Notes: generated by a model not told the origin, from the letters alone. DNA of 64,000 nucleotides from Nitrincola iocasae (GCF_008727795.1 NZ_CP044222.1:1-64000), one strand, 5' to 3'; positions 35,250 to 44,678 are shown, numbered from the stretch's first letter. Made by a program: numbers and translations.

Positions 35250-37939
35250 AAAAACTGCCGGGTAAAGGCTTCCAGGGTTAAGGGGTGGCTGAACAAGTAA
35301 CCTTGGTAAGAGAAACAGCCAAAGCCTTCCAGCATGGCCCTTTGCTCTTCTGTTTCCACACCTTCGGCGATAACAGCCAGGTCAAGGCTGCGAGCCAGAG
35401 AGACGATGGTTTTGGCTATGTCTGCATGATGCTGGTCATGTAGCATATCACTGACAAAAGACTTGTCGATTTTTAACTGATCCAGCGGTAGACGTTTAAG
35501 ATAGGACAGTGATGAGTACCCGGTACCAAAGTCGTCCAGTGAGAAGCTGATACCCTCTGCTTTTAGCAGATCCATCTTTGAGATGGTGTCATCGATATCT
35601 TCAAGCAACATGCTTTCAGTGATTTCTAGTTTCAATCTGTGTGGATTGCACTGAGTTTTTTCAATAGTGGCGAGTACTTGACTGACAAAATCAGTTTGCT
35701 GGAATTGTTTGGGGCTGATATTAACGGCCAGCTCCAGGTGACGCCATCTCGGTTCTTGTTCCCAGATCGCCAACTGCTCGCAGGCTTGCTTAAGCACCCA
35801 TTGCCCAATGGGCAGGATCAGGCCGGTTTCTTCGGCTATCGGAATGAACTCCACGGGTGAGACCATCCCTCTTTCCGGGTGTTGCCAGCGTAGCAGTATT
35901 TCAGCGCCTGACACGTGTCCCTGATGACTGATCTGGGGCTGATACACCAGGAAAAAGGCCTGCTGTTGGATGCCCTGCCGTATATCCCTGGCCAGAGTGG
36001 CATGCTCGGTCACACGGATTTGCATGGCTGGATCGAAAAAACAAAAGGTGTTTCGTCCAGCGGCTTTGGCCTGGTACATCGCCAGATCAGCTTGTTTAAA
36101 CAGTTCATCAATACTCTCTTCCTTGCCTCGAAACAAGGTGACGCCAATGCTCAGTGTACTGAAGTGCTCCAAATTCTCGAAGTGGTAGGGTTGGCAGAGG
36201 GAGTGTAATAATTTCTGACATAAATGATTGATCATTACCGATGCCTGGTCAATTTCATCTCCCAGTTCTTCCAGTAGAATTATAAACTCGTCGCCGCCCA
36301 GGCGTGCGACGGTATCAGCTCGGCGAACACCGGCGGATAAGCGCTCGGCAACCTGTTTCAGCAGCAGATCACCTGTGTGATGGCCTCGCGTATCATTCAG
36401 GGTTTTAAAATCATCCAGATCAAGGTAAAGAATACCGCCGACACTCTTATGGCGGTGACTGTTTTCCAGCGCGTGCTGGAGACGATCCATCAGCAGTTGT
36501 CGGTTTGGCAGCAGGGTCAACTGATCATAGAACGCCAGTTGGCGTATACGGATTTCAGCTTCTTTGCGGTCGGTAACATCCAGCAAGGTGACAACATAGT
36601 TGATAATGGAGCCGTCATAGTCGTTGATGACAGCTGAAATACTGGTCCACTGCAGGAATCCCTGGCCACCTTTGCGCTGACTCCAGACTTCATCTTGCCA
36701 GACACCATATTTTTCCAAGGCTTCGTTGATCAAATCAAAGCTGGTGTTTTCATCTTTGATTTTAATGCAACTCAGATTTTTGCCAGTGACTTCGTCTGGT
36801 GTGAAACCGGTTATGCGAGTAAATGCCTGATTGACTTTGAGAATGGTGCGATTGTGATCAGTAACCAGTATGCCCTCACCCGATTCAAATACAGTTGCAG
36901 CAATATTGAGGTCGCTGACCATAGATTGCATGGCATAGCCTACCTGGTTGTACTCTTTAATACCGGTGGTTTGAAAAAGACTCCCTCTGATTCCCCTCTG
37001 GGTAGCGTTGATAAATTCGAGTAACCGAGAGATTGCCCGGCTATGGCTTATATGTAAAAGCCACCCGGCAATGACCAGCAGAACGATAAAACCTACCGCA
37101 AACAACACAAATGAACGAGTGAAGTGTTCACTCCGGTGGGCGAATCGTTCAGAAGCAAGGGCCACAGAAACCATAAAGCGGGTTTCTTTACCAGCAATGA
37201 TCAATGGCTGTCTTTGCCAGTGCGCCGCGACGCCACTTTGATCTATCGGTTTAGAAACACTGTTTTCATCCGCTTTATTCAGACGACCCGCGCTGATCAA
37301 TTTTTTATTGTGACTGTCATGAATGCTGATTTCATCCAGATCAGCCATATTCAGTAGCTCTTGAATAAAATAGCGGTTCTGTCCTATCGCCAGCCCGGTG
37401 ACCATATAGCCTCGCAGCTGGATGGTTGAAGGGTCGAAGATCGGTGTAGACCGGATAATAGACAAGTTATCCGAACCGACTGGTTTCCACTCAGAGGTAT
37501 AGAGAATAGGTGAGTCCATTTCGGCAATAATGTTTTCTGCGCTGTAGAGTGGCATACCCGCATCGAAAATCAATTTGCCATCAGGATCGAGCAGAAAAAA
37601 AAGATCCAGATGTACGCCACGGTCTGAGTCCTGAAATAAAAGGATCATATCTTCAGTGACTGAGTCAAAGCCAGGATCGTCGGTAAGCAGTGTGGTAAAA
37701 ACACGGTTGAATGAGGCTACATCCAGGTAGGCATTTAATAGCTCCAGACGATTTTCAATCAGGCTTTGTACTGTTCGGTGACGTTGCTCAAGCGTTTTGC
37801 TAATCTCAGCCTGGAGCTGAACTTCACTTGATTTTGCAGAATACAGGCTCGCTGTCAGCAGCGCCATAAGACCGAGAAAACCAAAAATCAGTGATATACG
37901 GGTAGTGAAGGTCAGTGCCCATGGTTTGACTGTCGTCAT
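35246..37939 (-). CDS. Membrane-bound GGDEF-EAL protein with PAS domain
   Basis: An 897-residue cyclic-di-GMP enzyme. Order: membrane helix (about 14-34), periplasmic sensor of CHASE4-like size (about 35-270), second helix (about 275-297), PAS (about 350-475), GGDEF (about 480-645, intact RLGGDEF near 546 and YLDLDDFKTLNDTRGH), and EAL (about 660-897). The EAL motif reads EILLRW rather than EALLRW, but downstream catalytic segments (LEITESMLLED, DDFGTGYSSLSYLKRLP, EGVETEEQ) are intact, so both synthesis and hydrolysis are possible. Ligand unknown. Probably co-transcribed with trmL. Confidence 0.9.
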   Translation of the reverse strand: MTTVKPWALTFTTRISLIFGFLGLMALLTASLYSAKSSEVQLQAEISKTLEQRHRTVQSLIENRLELLNAYLDVASFNRVFTTLLTDDPGFDSVTEDMILLFQDSDRGVHLDLFFLLDPDGKLIFDAGMPLYSAENIIAEMDSPILYTSEWKPVGSDNLSIIRSTPIFDPSTIQLRGYMVTGLAIGQNRYFIQELLNMADLDEISIHDSHNKKLISAGRLNKADENSVSKPIDQSGVAAHWQRQPLIIAGKETRFMVSVALASERFAHRSEHFTRSFVLFAVGFIVLLVIAGWLLHISHSRAISRLLEFINATQRGIRGSLFQTTGIKEYNQVGYAMQSMVSDLNIAATVFESGEGILVTDHNRTILKVNQAFTRITGFTPDEVTGKNLSCIKIKDENTSFDLINEALEKYGVWQDEVWSQRKGGQGFLQWTSISAVINDYDGSIINYVVTLLDVTDRKEAEIRIRQLAFYDQLTLLPNRQLLMDRLQHALENSHRHKSVGGILYLDLDDFKTLNDTRGHHTGDLLLKQVAERLSAGVRRADTVARLGGDEFIILLEELGDEIDQASVMINHLCQKLLHSLCQPYHFENLEHFSTLSIGVTLFRGKEESIDELFKQADLAMYQAKAAGRNTFCFFDPAMQIRVTEHATLARDIRQGIQQQAFFLVYQPQISHQGHVSGAEILLRWQHPERGMVSPVEFIPIAEETGLILPIGQWVLKQACEQLAIWEQEPRWRHLELAVNISPKQFQQTDFVSQVLATIEKTQCNPHRLKLEITESMLLEDIDDTISKMDLLKAEGISFSLDDFGTGYSSLSYLKRLPLDQLKIDKSFVSDMLHDQHHADIAKTIVSLARSLDLAVIAEGVETEEQRAMLEGFGCFSYQGYLFSHPLTLEAFTRQFL

Positions 37940-38033
37940 ATACTACCCAAGATCTGCATAACCCTACTTTCCACTTTGTTATAGCTTATGTTTTGAGGTT
38001 TTATTATAGGCAGAAATAATGAGTGGCGTCACG

Positions 38034-38972
38034 TTACGACTCTTGTGCTATCAAACTAAAATAGTCGTCTTGTTGCTGTTGTAGAAACTGTGTGAGAGGT
38101 TCTGTGCTCATGTAGCGAACAGGTTGATGAATGATCTCTTCTGTTACGTTAATAAAGCGTAAGTCACTGGTTGCGTTATACAGTGCTGAAGTCAGAGTCT
38201 GCTGCTGCGACAGTGGCGTTGTGACAGGTACAACCAACATGCGAACTGAAGACATCTGTAAATCATAGCCCAGTTCTTTCAGTGTAGGTACCGTGGCGTA
38301 GTGCTTGAGCCGATGGTTTCCCAGACCGGCTAAGAGTTGCATATTGCCTGCATCAACAAATTTGCTGTGACTGCCACCACTGAATCCAATATCCACGTCA
38401 CCTGCCATCACCAGAGTGGTCATGGCATTACCACCTGTAACTGGTATGATTCGGGCAATAAAGCCCTCCTCCTTGGCGATGCGATTGATAATTCTTCTAT
38501 CTGTTAACGTTTGCGAAGCAAAGGAAATTTCGCCTCTTTGATGGGCATATTCAAGGAATTCATCCCAGTTGCTGAATGGGCTGCTTTGGCGGGTAACCAA
38601 CGCCTGCTGGTCTTCGGAAACAGCACCGATATACGCAAAATCATTTAGGTTGTATGAAGTAGACATTTCCAGCGGATAGTTGGTAAAAGGCATTGAGGGT
38701 GTAAACAGCAACATATAGCCTTGTTCATGGCTTGTCGCTAACATCGCCGCGGCGGCTCCGCCACCGATGCCTGGCCGGTATTGTATCCTAACCGGTTGCC
38801 CAAGTTGCTCTGATAATATGTTAGCCAGGACGCTACCCTGCGTTGACATGGACCCTCCTTGTTCAAAACCGATCAGCAGGGTTAAGGGACGCGCCGGGAA
38901 AGGCTCTTCAGCTATCAATGCCGTACTGCAGAGCAGTAGTTGAATCAAGCAGACAAGCTTCAGTATTTTCAC
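38034..38972 (-). CDS. Bug-type tripartite tricarboxylate transporter receptor
   Basis: A periplasmic solute-binding protein (312 residues from the chosen GTG start; GAGGTG lies six bases before it, and the protein then begins with a signal peptide ending near ALIAEE). The fold signature is ARPLTLLIGFEQGGSMSTQGSVLANILSEQLGQPVRI. Family members bind carboxylates or other organic anions for TctAB-type transporters; no tctA or tctB gene is in the window, so it is an orphan receptor here. Confidence 0.82.
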   Translation of the reverse strand: MKILKLVCLIQLLLCSTALIAEEPFPARPLTLLIGFEQGGSMSTQGSVLANILSEQLGQPVRIQYRPGIGGGAAAAMLATSHEQGYMLLFTPSMPFTNYPLEMSTSYNLNDFAYIGAVSEDQQALVTRQSSPFSNWDEFLEYAHQRGEISFASQTLTDRRIINRIAKEEGFIARIIPVTGGNAMTTLVMAGDVDIGFSGGSHSKFVDAGNMQLLAGLGNHRLKHYATVPTLKELGYDLQMSSVRMLVVPVTTPLSQQQTLTSALYNATSDLRFINVTEEIIHQPVRYMSTEPLTQFLQQQQDDYFSLIAQES

Positions 38973-39014
38973 GGCGGACACCTCGTTATTGTTACTGCGG
39001 CGCATCCCTCCAGT

Positions 39015-39674
39015 CTAGTCTGCTTTCAGACGTTCAGCCAACCAATGACCAATTTCACCAATTTGCTCCAGGCATACAGCATGCTGCATGCGATAGCTGG
39101 TATAAGCGACAGGGTAACCTGCTTCGCTTAGCAGGTCACGGGCCTTCTGACCCAGTGCTTCGGGAACAACATCATCATGCGTGCCATGCATGATCAGGAT
39201 AGGCAGGGTCTGGTTTGCAGGGTTATGCTCAACCAGCTCAGCCGTAGCAAAATAGGTTGATAAGGCCAGCAGGCCCGCAAGTGGGTGTGGGAAACTCAGT
39301 GCGACATGATAGGCCACCGCACCACCCTGTGAAAAACCGGCTATCAGGATGCGCTCCGGTGCGATGCCTGCCGCCATCTGCTGTTCGATCAGTTGAGTAA
39401 CGTCCCGGGCGGATTTGATCAGTTGCTCACTGTCGACCCTGCGATCAATATTCATTTCCAGAATATCGTACCAGGCAGGCATCACCATTCCGCCATTGAT
39501 AGTGACAGGCATTTCCGGCGCATGTGGAAAGATAAACCGGGTAGCCAGACTGTCGGGCAGACCAAGCTCTGGAACTATAGGCTCAAAGTCATGGCCATTG
39601 GCACCCAGGCCGTGTAGCCAGATGACACAGCTATCGGCTGGTTTTTTCGGTTCGATTACAACGCTGGATAGCAT
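39015..39674 (-). CDS. Carboxylesterase/phospholipase family alpha-beta hydrolase
   Basis: A 219-residue serine hydrolase. Seen: the oxyanion segment VIWLHGLGANGHDFEPIVPEL near 18, nucleophile Ser in GFSQGGA near 118, acid Asp in MHGTHDDVVP near 170 and a late His in MQHAVCLEQIGEIGHWL near 203. Related enzymes hydrolyse short acyl esters or lysophospholipids; the natural substrate is not known. It borders the nif region without being part of it. Confidence 0.87.
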   Translation of the reverse strand: MLSSVVIEPKKPADSCVIWLHGLGANGHDFEPIVPELGLPDSLATRFIFPHAPEMPVTINGGMVMPAWYDILEMNIDRRVDSEQLIKSARDVTQLIEQQMAAGIAPERILIAGFSQGGAVAYHVALSFPHPLAGLLALSTYFATAELVEHNPANQTLPILIMHGTHDDVVPEALGQKARDLLSEAGYPVAYTSYRMQHAVCLEQIGEIGHWLAERLKAD

Positions 39675-39755
39675 GGATGCAGGGCTCCTGAAATAATTAA
39701 TAATAAGCGCAGCTTACCAGTTTCAATGGTGCTGGCAAACTGCACTGACTTCAGG

Positions 39756-40043
39756 CTAGCCTTCACCCAGGGCTCTGGCTTCATGGGTGTGACATTTTTT
39801 CGGACATACCCGGGCGCAGGAGCCACAGCCGATACAGTCCGCCGCGTTAGCTATCACCATGACACTGACGACATCGTCCATCTCATCGTCATCATCTGGC
39901 TCTCGCTCTTCCAGGGTGAACACATCACGAGGACAGACCTTGTAGCAACGTCCACAGCCGATACAGGTTTCATCATTCAGGTGCACAACAAATTCGGGTA
40001 GCCATTCGCTGCCACCACGCGTCAGGCCGGTGATCGGACTCAT
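39756..40043 (-). CDS. fdxB: Nif-specific ferredoxin III (2[4Fe-4S])
   Basis: A 95-residue ferredoxin with two cluster motifs, CIGCGRCYKVCP near 27 and CIGCGSCARVCP near 70, separated by an acidic insert (REPDDDDEMDD). This spacing is typical of ferredoxin III (FdxB) at the end of nifENX operons. Its start overlaps the preceding gene by four bases (ATGA). Likely electron donor in cofactor assembly or to nitrogenase; not essential in other diazotrophs. Confidence 0.9.
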   Translation of the reverse strand: MSPITGLTRGGSEWLPEFVVHLNDETCIGCGRCYKVCPRDVFTLEEREPDDDDEMDDVVSVMVIANAADCIGCGSCARVCPKKCHTHEARALGEG

Positions 40044-40264
40044 GCGGTGCTCTCCTCTGCCTGCTGGGCCTGCTCCAGGGCTTTTCGTGCTTTGTCCCAG
40101 TCTTCACAGGCGGCATAGGTTGATGCTGAAAGTTCGGGTAGTCTGGCATAGGCCGCTGGCAGTCCATCTTCCACCAGGTCGTGCAGCTCCATGGCCTGTT
40201 CGCCGGCGATGCGCCGCGCACGGCGCAGTTGTTTTTCCAGTGTCTTGATCTCATTTTCATTCAT
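40040..40264 (-). CDS. DUF683/CCE_0567-family nif-associated protein
   Basis: A 74-residue helical protein starting MNENEIKTLEKQLRRARRIA. The family (DUF683, structure known from a cyanobacterial CCE_0567 protein as a small metalloprotein) occurs almost only in nif operons next to DUF269. The ATG at 40264, preceded by AAGGA, is preferred; the open frame upstream is antisense-like. Role unknown; presumed accessory to FeMo-co assembly. Confidence 0.85.
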   Translation of the reverse strand: MNENEIKTLEKQLRRARRIAGEQAMELHDLVEDGLPAAYARLPELSASTYAACEDWDKARKALEQAQQAEESTA

Positions 40265-40289
40265 TGTCAGGCGTCCTTCTTTACCAGGG

Positions 40290-40748
40290 TCAGTCTGCGG
40301 CAGCATCGGGATGTGCTCGGACCAGCTCCAGGGCTTTGTCAACCAGGGTGTCGGCTTGCTCACACAGGCTCTGCATAGATTCAAAGCCGAAGCGGTGTAC
40401 ATCCCGCAGGGAGCGATCCAGCACCAGCAGTTTTCCCACACTGATAATGACGCGACCAAATCCTTCATGGGACAGACTGAACAAGGGGGTGGCCATCATG
40501 CCGCAGACAGCTTCAATACGCATGGCGATAGCACTGTAATAGGCTTTCAGGCGGGCCAGAATCTCTTCATCGGGGTCGCCGATAATAGGAATTTCGCGGC
40601 GCTGTGCTTTGGTGACCACGTAAGGCAGTAGTAGCTCGGTAGTATTGAGCTGCTCATTAACGCCATAACTGTCAAACGCACGGGTTTGACGGATCATCTC
40701 GGCAATAAACGGGTGGTCTGGCAGCGTTGCTTCAGCGCATTGGTTCAT
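40290..40748 (-). CDS. NifX-associated protein (DUF269)
   Basis: A 152-residue protein of the DUF269 family, which is found beside nifX throughout proteobacterial and cyanobacterial diazotrophs. Recognisable: MIRQTRAFDSYG near 20, LLLPYVVTKAQRREIPIIGDPDEE near 40 and FGRVIISVGKLLVLDRSLRDVHRFGF near 98. Biochemical role unproven. Start overlaps the RseC-like gene by 17 bases. Confidence 0.9.
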   Translation of the reverse strand: MNQCAEATLPDHPFIAEMIRQTRAFDSYGVNEQLNTTELLLPYVVTKAQRREIPIIGDPDEEILARLKAYYSAIAMRIEAVCGMMATPLFSLSHEGFGRVIISVGKLLVLDRSLRDVHRFGFESMQSLCEQADTLVDKALELVRAHPDAAAD

Positions 40749-41199
40749 AGTCTTTCTCCAAAAGTTCGGGGTTATAGGCTAAGGGGTTGGTAGGCTGGTC
40801 CGGGTGTCCCTGCTGCAGAGTCAGCTGTACCTGGGGTGGCTTGCGCAGGGCAATCAGGCTGCTGATGACCTGACCGCTTGCCAGTCCCGCAAGGCAGCCT
40901 GCGGCGGTAGCCAGATTGCCCCAGGGAGAAGCCAGCAGCGCTGCCATCAGCATAAAGACACAGGGCAGGCTATAGACCAGCAGGGCTATTCGCAGCAGTT
41001 CACCTTCTTCAATATCAGCTCGGATTTGCTGCCCCTCTTTCCAGATCTGTTGTGTTGCAGGCAAGCTCAATAGCTGGGTACGACGGCTACCAGAACAGAT
41101 TTTGTTGACTCCGCACGTCTTGCAGGATTCCAGACAATCGGCTTGCATGGCCAGATGGCCATCTTCTGAACGTACAATTTTTCCCTGGGTTGTCAGCAT
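40732..41199 (-). CDS. RseC/MucC-family redox membrane protein in the nif operon
   Basis: A 155-residue protein with an N-terminal cysteine cluster (CLESCKTCGVNKICSG, near 23-38) and two membrane helices (about 70-92 and 97-118), the organisation of RseC/MucC proteins. E. coli RseC belongs to the SoxR-reducing RsxABCDGE/RseC system and works with an Rnf-like electron pump. Lying between nifX and DUF269, with overlaps on both sides (7 and 17 bases), it is locked into the nif operon. Inference: it links membrane redox (for example Rnf) to nitrogenase electron supply or cluster assembly. Confidence 0.82.
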   Translation of the reverse strand: MLTTQGKIVRSEDGHLAMQADCLESCKTCGVNKICSGSRRTQLLSLPATQQIWKEGQQIRADIEEGELLRIALLVYSLPCVFMLMAALLASPWGNLATAAGCLAGLASGQVISSLIALRKPPQVQLTLQQGHPDQPTNPLAYNPELLEKDYEPMR

Positions 41200-41687
41200 G
41201 ATGGCCAGTCCTCCTGCCAGCCTTCAGCAAGCATGGCGGTAAAGCGCTCATCCGCTGGTCGGGCATTATGTTGCTGGCGCAGTGCCCGGGTTAACCACAC
41301 GGGTGGTGACGCTTGCCAGGACAGGTTGAGTTGTTTAAGCAGGTCTTCGATCAATTCACCCTGCTCAACCTTCAAAGGCTGTACACCCTGGGCTAGTAAC
41401 TGTCGGATAGCGGAGGCTCCGATAGCAATACAATAAACAGCTGCACAGCCCTGCAGCAGCCTGACCTTGGCTTCCAGCTTGCCTTCCTGCCTGTCCTTCA
41501 GGGTGTCATTGCCGGAAAATTCGGCCACTTCAGCAACCTGATATCCCGCAGCACTAAGGGTATAGATGACAAAGGCTTCTGCTGCGCCGAAGTGCTGATT
41601 AACCTGGTGGCGATCACTGCTGGCAAAGGCGATCTGCAATTGGCCGGTATCAGATTCAGCGGGTTTAATTAGCTTCAAGTGACGCAT
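41193..41687 (-). CDS. nifX: FeMo-cofactor carrier protein NifX
   Basis: NifX binds NifB-co and the VK cluster and passes them to NifEN during FeMo-co synthesis. The 164-residue sequence shows the NifB/NifX/NifY domain: LQIAFASSDRHQVNQHFGAAEAFVIYTL (about 17-45) and CAAVYCIAIGASAIRQLLAQGVQPLKV near 80. It overlaps nifN by 23 bases. Confidence 0.93.
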   Translation of the reverse strand: MRHLKLIKPAESDTGQLQIAFASSDRHQVNQHFGAAEAFVIYTLSAAGYQVAEVAEFSGNDTLKDRQEGKLEAKVRLLQGCAAVYCIAIGASAIRQLLAQGVQPLKVEQGELIEDLLKQLNLSWQASPPVWLTRALRQQHNARPADERFTAMLAEGWQEDWPSC

Positions 41688-43077
41688 TGTCAGCCTCCCC
41701 TGTCATAGATTGATGGGTATGTGCCGTCTGATGGGCATAGATAGAGACATGCGGCTTGATGGCGTGTTGATGGTCCTGTTCCAGCAACTGATTAGCCAGT
41801 CGTGTCAGTGTATCGCGTGTGCCACGATAGCCGATCCATAGCTGGTGCTGTGCCCCCAGTCGGTCATAGATCGGCCAGCCAGCGCGCACTAATGGAATGT
41901 GCAGTCTGGCTGCTGTCTCGGCCGCATGAGCGTTGCTGATCAGCAGTTGTGCCTGATGGTTACGGGCCGTTTGTTCCAGATCTTCCAGATCGCCAATAAA
42001 TACCTCATTGACTGGCAAATCGGCTAGCAGGGCGGCGTGATGCGGGCTGACGGCTGCCACAACCTCTCCGCCTGTACTGACGATTAGTTGGCTGAGTGAG
42101 TAGAGCAGGTCCGGATCGGCTGCCACAGCATAACGTGCAAAACCGAGCATAAAGTGGGTATCTAGCAGGCTGTCCTGAAGTTGGCTGCGTTCACGCTCCA
42201 GCCTTACGGAGACGGCTTGGCCACTGAGCTGGTGCAGGATATCGACCAGTACATCCATGGCTTCAAGGCCCATCAGGCTGTCAAAACGGTAATCCTCAAC
42301 ACCGGTGCGCTGGTGTAACAGATCGGCGGCTTTATGCAGGGAACGGCCTATAACCAGGGTGGCACGGGCTTGTCCCAGGGTGGCAAAGGCTTCTACCGGG
42401 GTACCACCGACCGTTACCGGGGTAAAGTCATCATCAGTCAGGTGACCATCCAGGGCATCGCCGACATCGGGCAGTATCACTGGCTGCAGGGAAAAGCTTT
42501 CCACCAGATCACGCAGATACTCCAGGTCAGCCGCCGTCAGCATAGAGGATACCAACAGATTGATCTGCTCTGGGCGCTCACTTGCGTGTCCCGGATTATC
42601 GGCTACCAGCTGATTGATCAGCGCTTCAACCGCAAGGGCATAACCGCTTTCCAGCCCACCGCTGTAATCGGGGGTGACGACAGGGATGATCGGTGTGTTG
42701 CTGTATTCGGGGTGCTGGTGGTAGAAGCGTTTAACCAGGCCCTGGATATCACTGCCCTGGGTTTCCGATAAGCCGGTAGTCGGAATGCCGATCAGGGCGG
42801 GCTGGCGCTTTTCGATCACCGTACGTAACCCTTGAAAGACATTGTCATCAGCGCCCATGACCGTGGTTGTCTGGTCCATGGCGGTGGTTTGCAGGGGAAT
42901 AGGCTCACGAAAGTGGCGCACAAAAAACACCTTGGCAAAGGCGCTGCAACCCTGTGAGCCGTGCAGCATGGGCAATGCGTGGCGTATGCCAAGAAACGCC
43001 AGAATTGCACCGGTGGGTTGGCTGACTTTGAGTGGATTCACTGCCAGGGGTTTTTGGCGTTTAATGATCTTGGCCAT
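41665..43077 (-). CDS. nifN: Nitrogenase cofactor scaffold subunit NifN
   Basis: NifN pairs with NifE as the NifK-like half of the scaffold on which NifB-co is matured with Mo and homocitrate. The 470 residues include VNPLKVSQPTGAILAFLGIRHALPMLHGSQGC (Cys ligand segment near 44) and VRHFREPIPLQTTAMDQTTT, clearly nitrogenase beta-like. It overlaps nifE by 17 bases and nifX by 23. Confidence 0.95.
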   Translation of the reverse strand: MAKIIKRQKPLAVNPLKVSQPTGAILAFLGIRHALPMLHGSQGCSAFAKVFFVRHFREPIPLQTTAMDQTTTVMGADDNVFQGLRTVIEKRQPALIGIPTTGLSETQGSDIQGLVKRFYHQHPEYSNTPIIPVVTPDYSGGLESGYALAVEALINQLVADNPGHASERPEQINLLVSSMLTAADLEYLRDLVESFSLQPVILPDVGDALDGHLTDDDFTPVTVGGTPVEAFATLGQARATLVIGRSLHKAADLLHQRTGVEDYRFDSLMGLEAMDVLVDILHQLSGQAVSVRLERERSQLQDSLLDTHFMLGFARYAVAADPDLLYSLSQLIVSTGGEVVAAVSPHHAALLADLPVNEVFIGDLEDLEQTARNHQAQLLISNAHAAETAARLHIPLVRAGWPIYDRLGAQHQLWIGYRGTRDTLTRLANQLLEQDHQHAIKPHVSIYAHQTAHTHQSMTGEADNASLEAN

Positions 43078-44470
43078 GTTGCTCTCCTTTAACCGGGGTC
43101 TGCCAGGGTGCCGGTGTTCTCAGTGATGACCAGATCGGTGATTCCAGCGTCAGTGAGAGCTGGCGAGCCAGCTCCAGCATGCCGTCATAACCGGCATAGC
43201 CAAATTCGCGTTCCTGATTAATGTCCAGAAAAGGAATGCGCGCTTTCAGCGCGGTATACATGTTACGGCCCCCGGCAATCAGCATATCGGCACGGTAGTC
43301 ACGGATGGTATCCAGCAGCGCCCTTGGGCTGCCATCATCAAGCATGCGGGCATCCTCACCCATAATGTCTCGGATACGCTGTTTGTCTTCTTCGGTGGAT
43401 TTCTTGGTGCCGGTGGCCACGACTTCCATACCCAGGTCTTGCAAGGCTGAGACAATGGACCAGGATTTCACCCCACCGGTATACAACAACACCCGTTTAC
43501 CCTTTAAGCGCTCACGCCAAGGGGCTAGCAGGCTGTGGATACGGGCCTCTTCCCGTGTGATCAGTTGTTCAGTGCGCTGGGTCAGGTCAGGGTCCTGAAG
43601 CAGGTGCGCCAGGCTGCGCAGGGCATCAGAGGTGTCTTCTACACCATAGAAACTGCCTTCAAACCAGGGAATGCCATAGTGCTCCTGCATTTTACGGGCG
43701 ACATTCAATAACGCCTTGGCACACACCACCATGTTGACTTCAGCACGATGCATGGTTTGCACCTGGTGAAAGCGTGCATCGCCGGACAGGGTGCACAGGA
43801 TGCGCAGCCCCAGTTCATCCAGTAACGGCAGTACCTGCCAGAATTCTCCGGCGATGTTGTACTCACCGATCAGGTTGATGTCATGCACCTGGATACCAGG
43901 GCGCTGCACCGCAGCGGCTATGGGCTCCGGCTCAGCGGTACCGATGACGTACTTAAACATGGCCTCACCGGCCAGACGGTTGCCCAGGTTTTTGGTGCCG
44001 TAGAAGCCAGCCGAGTCCACCGGTATCACCGGCAGACTAAAGTGCGTAGTGGCAGCCCGGCAGACCGCTTCGAAGTCATCACCGATCAAGGCAGGAACAC
44101 AGGTGTTATAGACAAACACAGCGGCGGGTGAGTAGTCCCTGATGGCCTGGGCAATACTGTGAAACAGGCGCTTCTCACCCTGCCCCATGATGACATCCTG
44201 CTCAGTCAGGTCCGTAGTCATACCGATACGGTAGAGGGTTGGACCGGATGAGCGGGTACCACGGTTATCCCAGGAACTGCCGGCACAGGCGATGGAGCCA
44301 TGCACAATATGGGCAACATCTGCAATCGGGAGCAAGGCGATCTGTGCCCCGTCAAAAGCGCAGCCCCCGTCCGACGCGCCGGGTTTTGGCGGAGTGCAGC
44401 CACTTTTTGCTTTGCTGTTGTGGCTGCAAGCGGGCTCATCCAGTAAGGCGGCCAGTTGTTTTGCCTGCAT
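43061..44470 (-). CDS. nifE: Nitrogenase cofactor scaffold subunit NifE
   Basis: NifE is the NifD-like scaffold subunit. Seen in its 469 residues: an N-terminal CGVCxP-like region altered to SGCTPPKPGASDGGCAFDGAQ, VHGSIACAGSSWDNRGT near 76, VYNTCVPALIGDDFEAVC near 120, and the conserved KRVLLYTGGVKSWSIVSALQDLGMEVV near 322. It begins a seven-gene operon (nifE-N-X-RseC-DUF269-DUF683-fdxB) with a sigma-54 promoter and NifA site upstream. Confidence 0.95.
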   Translation of the reverse strand: MQAKQLAALLDEPACSHNSKAKSGCTPPKPGASDGGCAFDGAQIALLPIADVAHIVHGSIACAGSSWDNRGTRSSGPTLYRIGMTTDLTEQDVIMGQGEKRLFHSIAQAIRDYSPAAVFVYNTCVPALIGDDFEAVCRAATTHFSLPVIPVDSAGFYGTKNLGNRLAGEAMFKYVIGTAEPEPIAAAVQRPGIQVHDINLIGEYNIAGEFWQVLPLLDELGLRILCTLSGDARFHQVQTMHRAEVNMVVCAKALLNVARKMQEHYGIPWFEGSFYGVEDTSDALRSLAHLLQDPDLTQRTEQLITREEARIHSLLAPWRERLKGKRVLLYTGGVKSWSIVSALQDLGMEVVATGTKKSTEEDKQRIRDIMGEDARMLDDGSPRALLDTIRDYRADMLIAGGRNMYTALKARIPFLDINQEREFGYAGYDGMLELARQLSLTLESPIWSSLRTPAPWQTPVKGEQHGQDH

Positions 44471-44544
44471 AGTCGCTTCCTCTGTGGATAACTGAGGCTG
44501 ATGGCCGGTTAATCCGGCGCTTTCAGCGTATCTGTACAGGGTTT

Positions 44545-44560
44545 TGCAAAGGCTGTGCCA
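44545..44560 (-). promoter_or_regulatory. Sigma-54 promoter of nifE operon
   Basis: Minus strand TGGCACAGCCTTTGCA has the -24 GG and -12 GC doublets at correct spacing. It lies 75 bp before the nifE start and about 100 bp from a NifA site. Confidence 0.88.
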
Positions 44561-44662
44561 CGGGTGCCTGGAAAGTTTTTTGAATATTTTTTCAGTTAAA
44601 ACAATGGATTGTATTTTTTAATCTGTGTGTGTTGCTGTCATTGTCGTACGTAAGGGAGAAAA

Positions 44663-44678
44663 TGTATGAAAAGCAACA
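44663..44678. promoter_or_regulatory. NifA upstream activator site for nifE
   Basis: TGTATGAAAAGCAACA fits TGT-N10-ACA. Distance to the -24 box is about 103 bp, normal for NifA enhancers. Confidence 0.75.
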
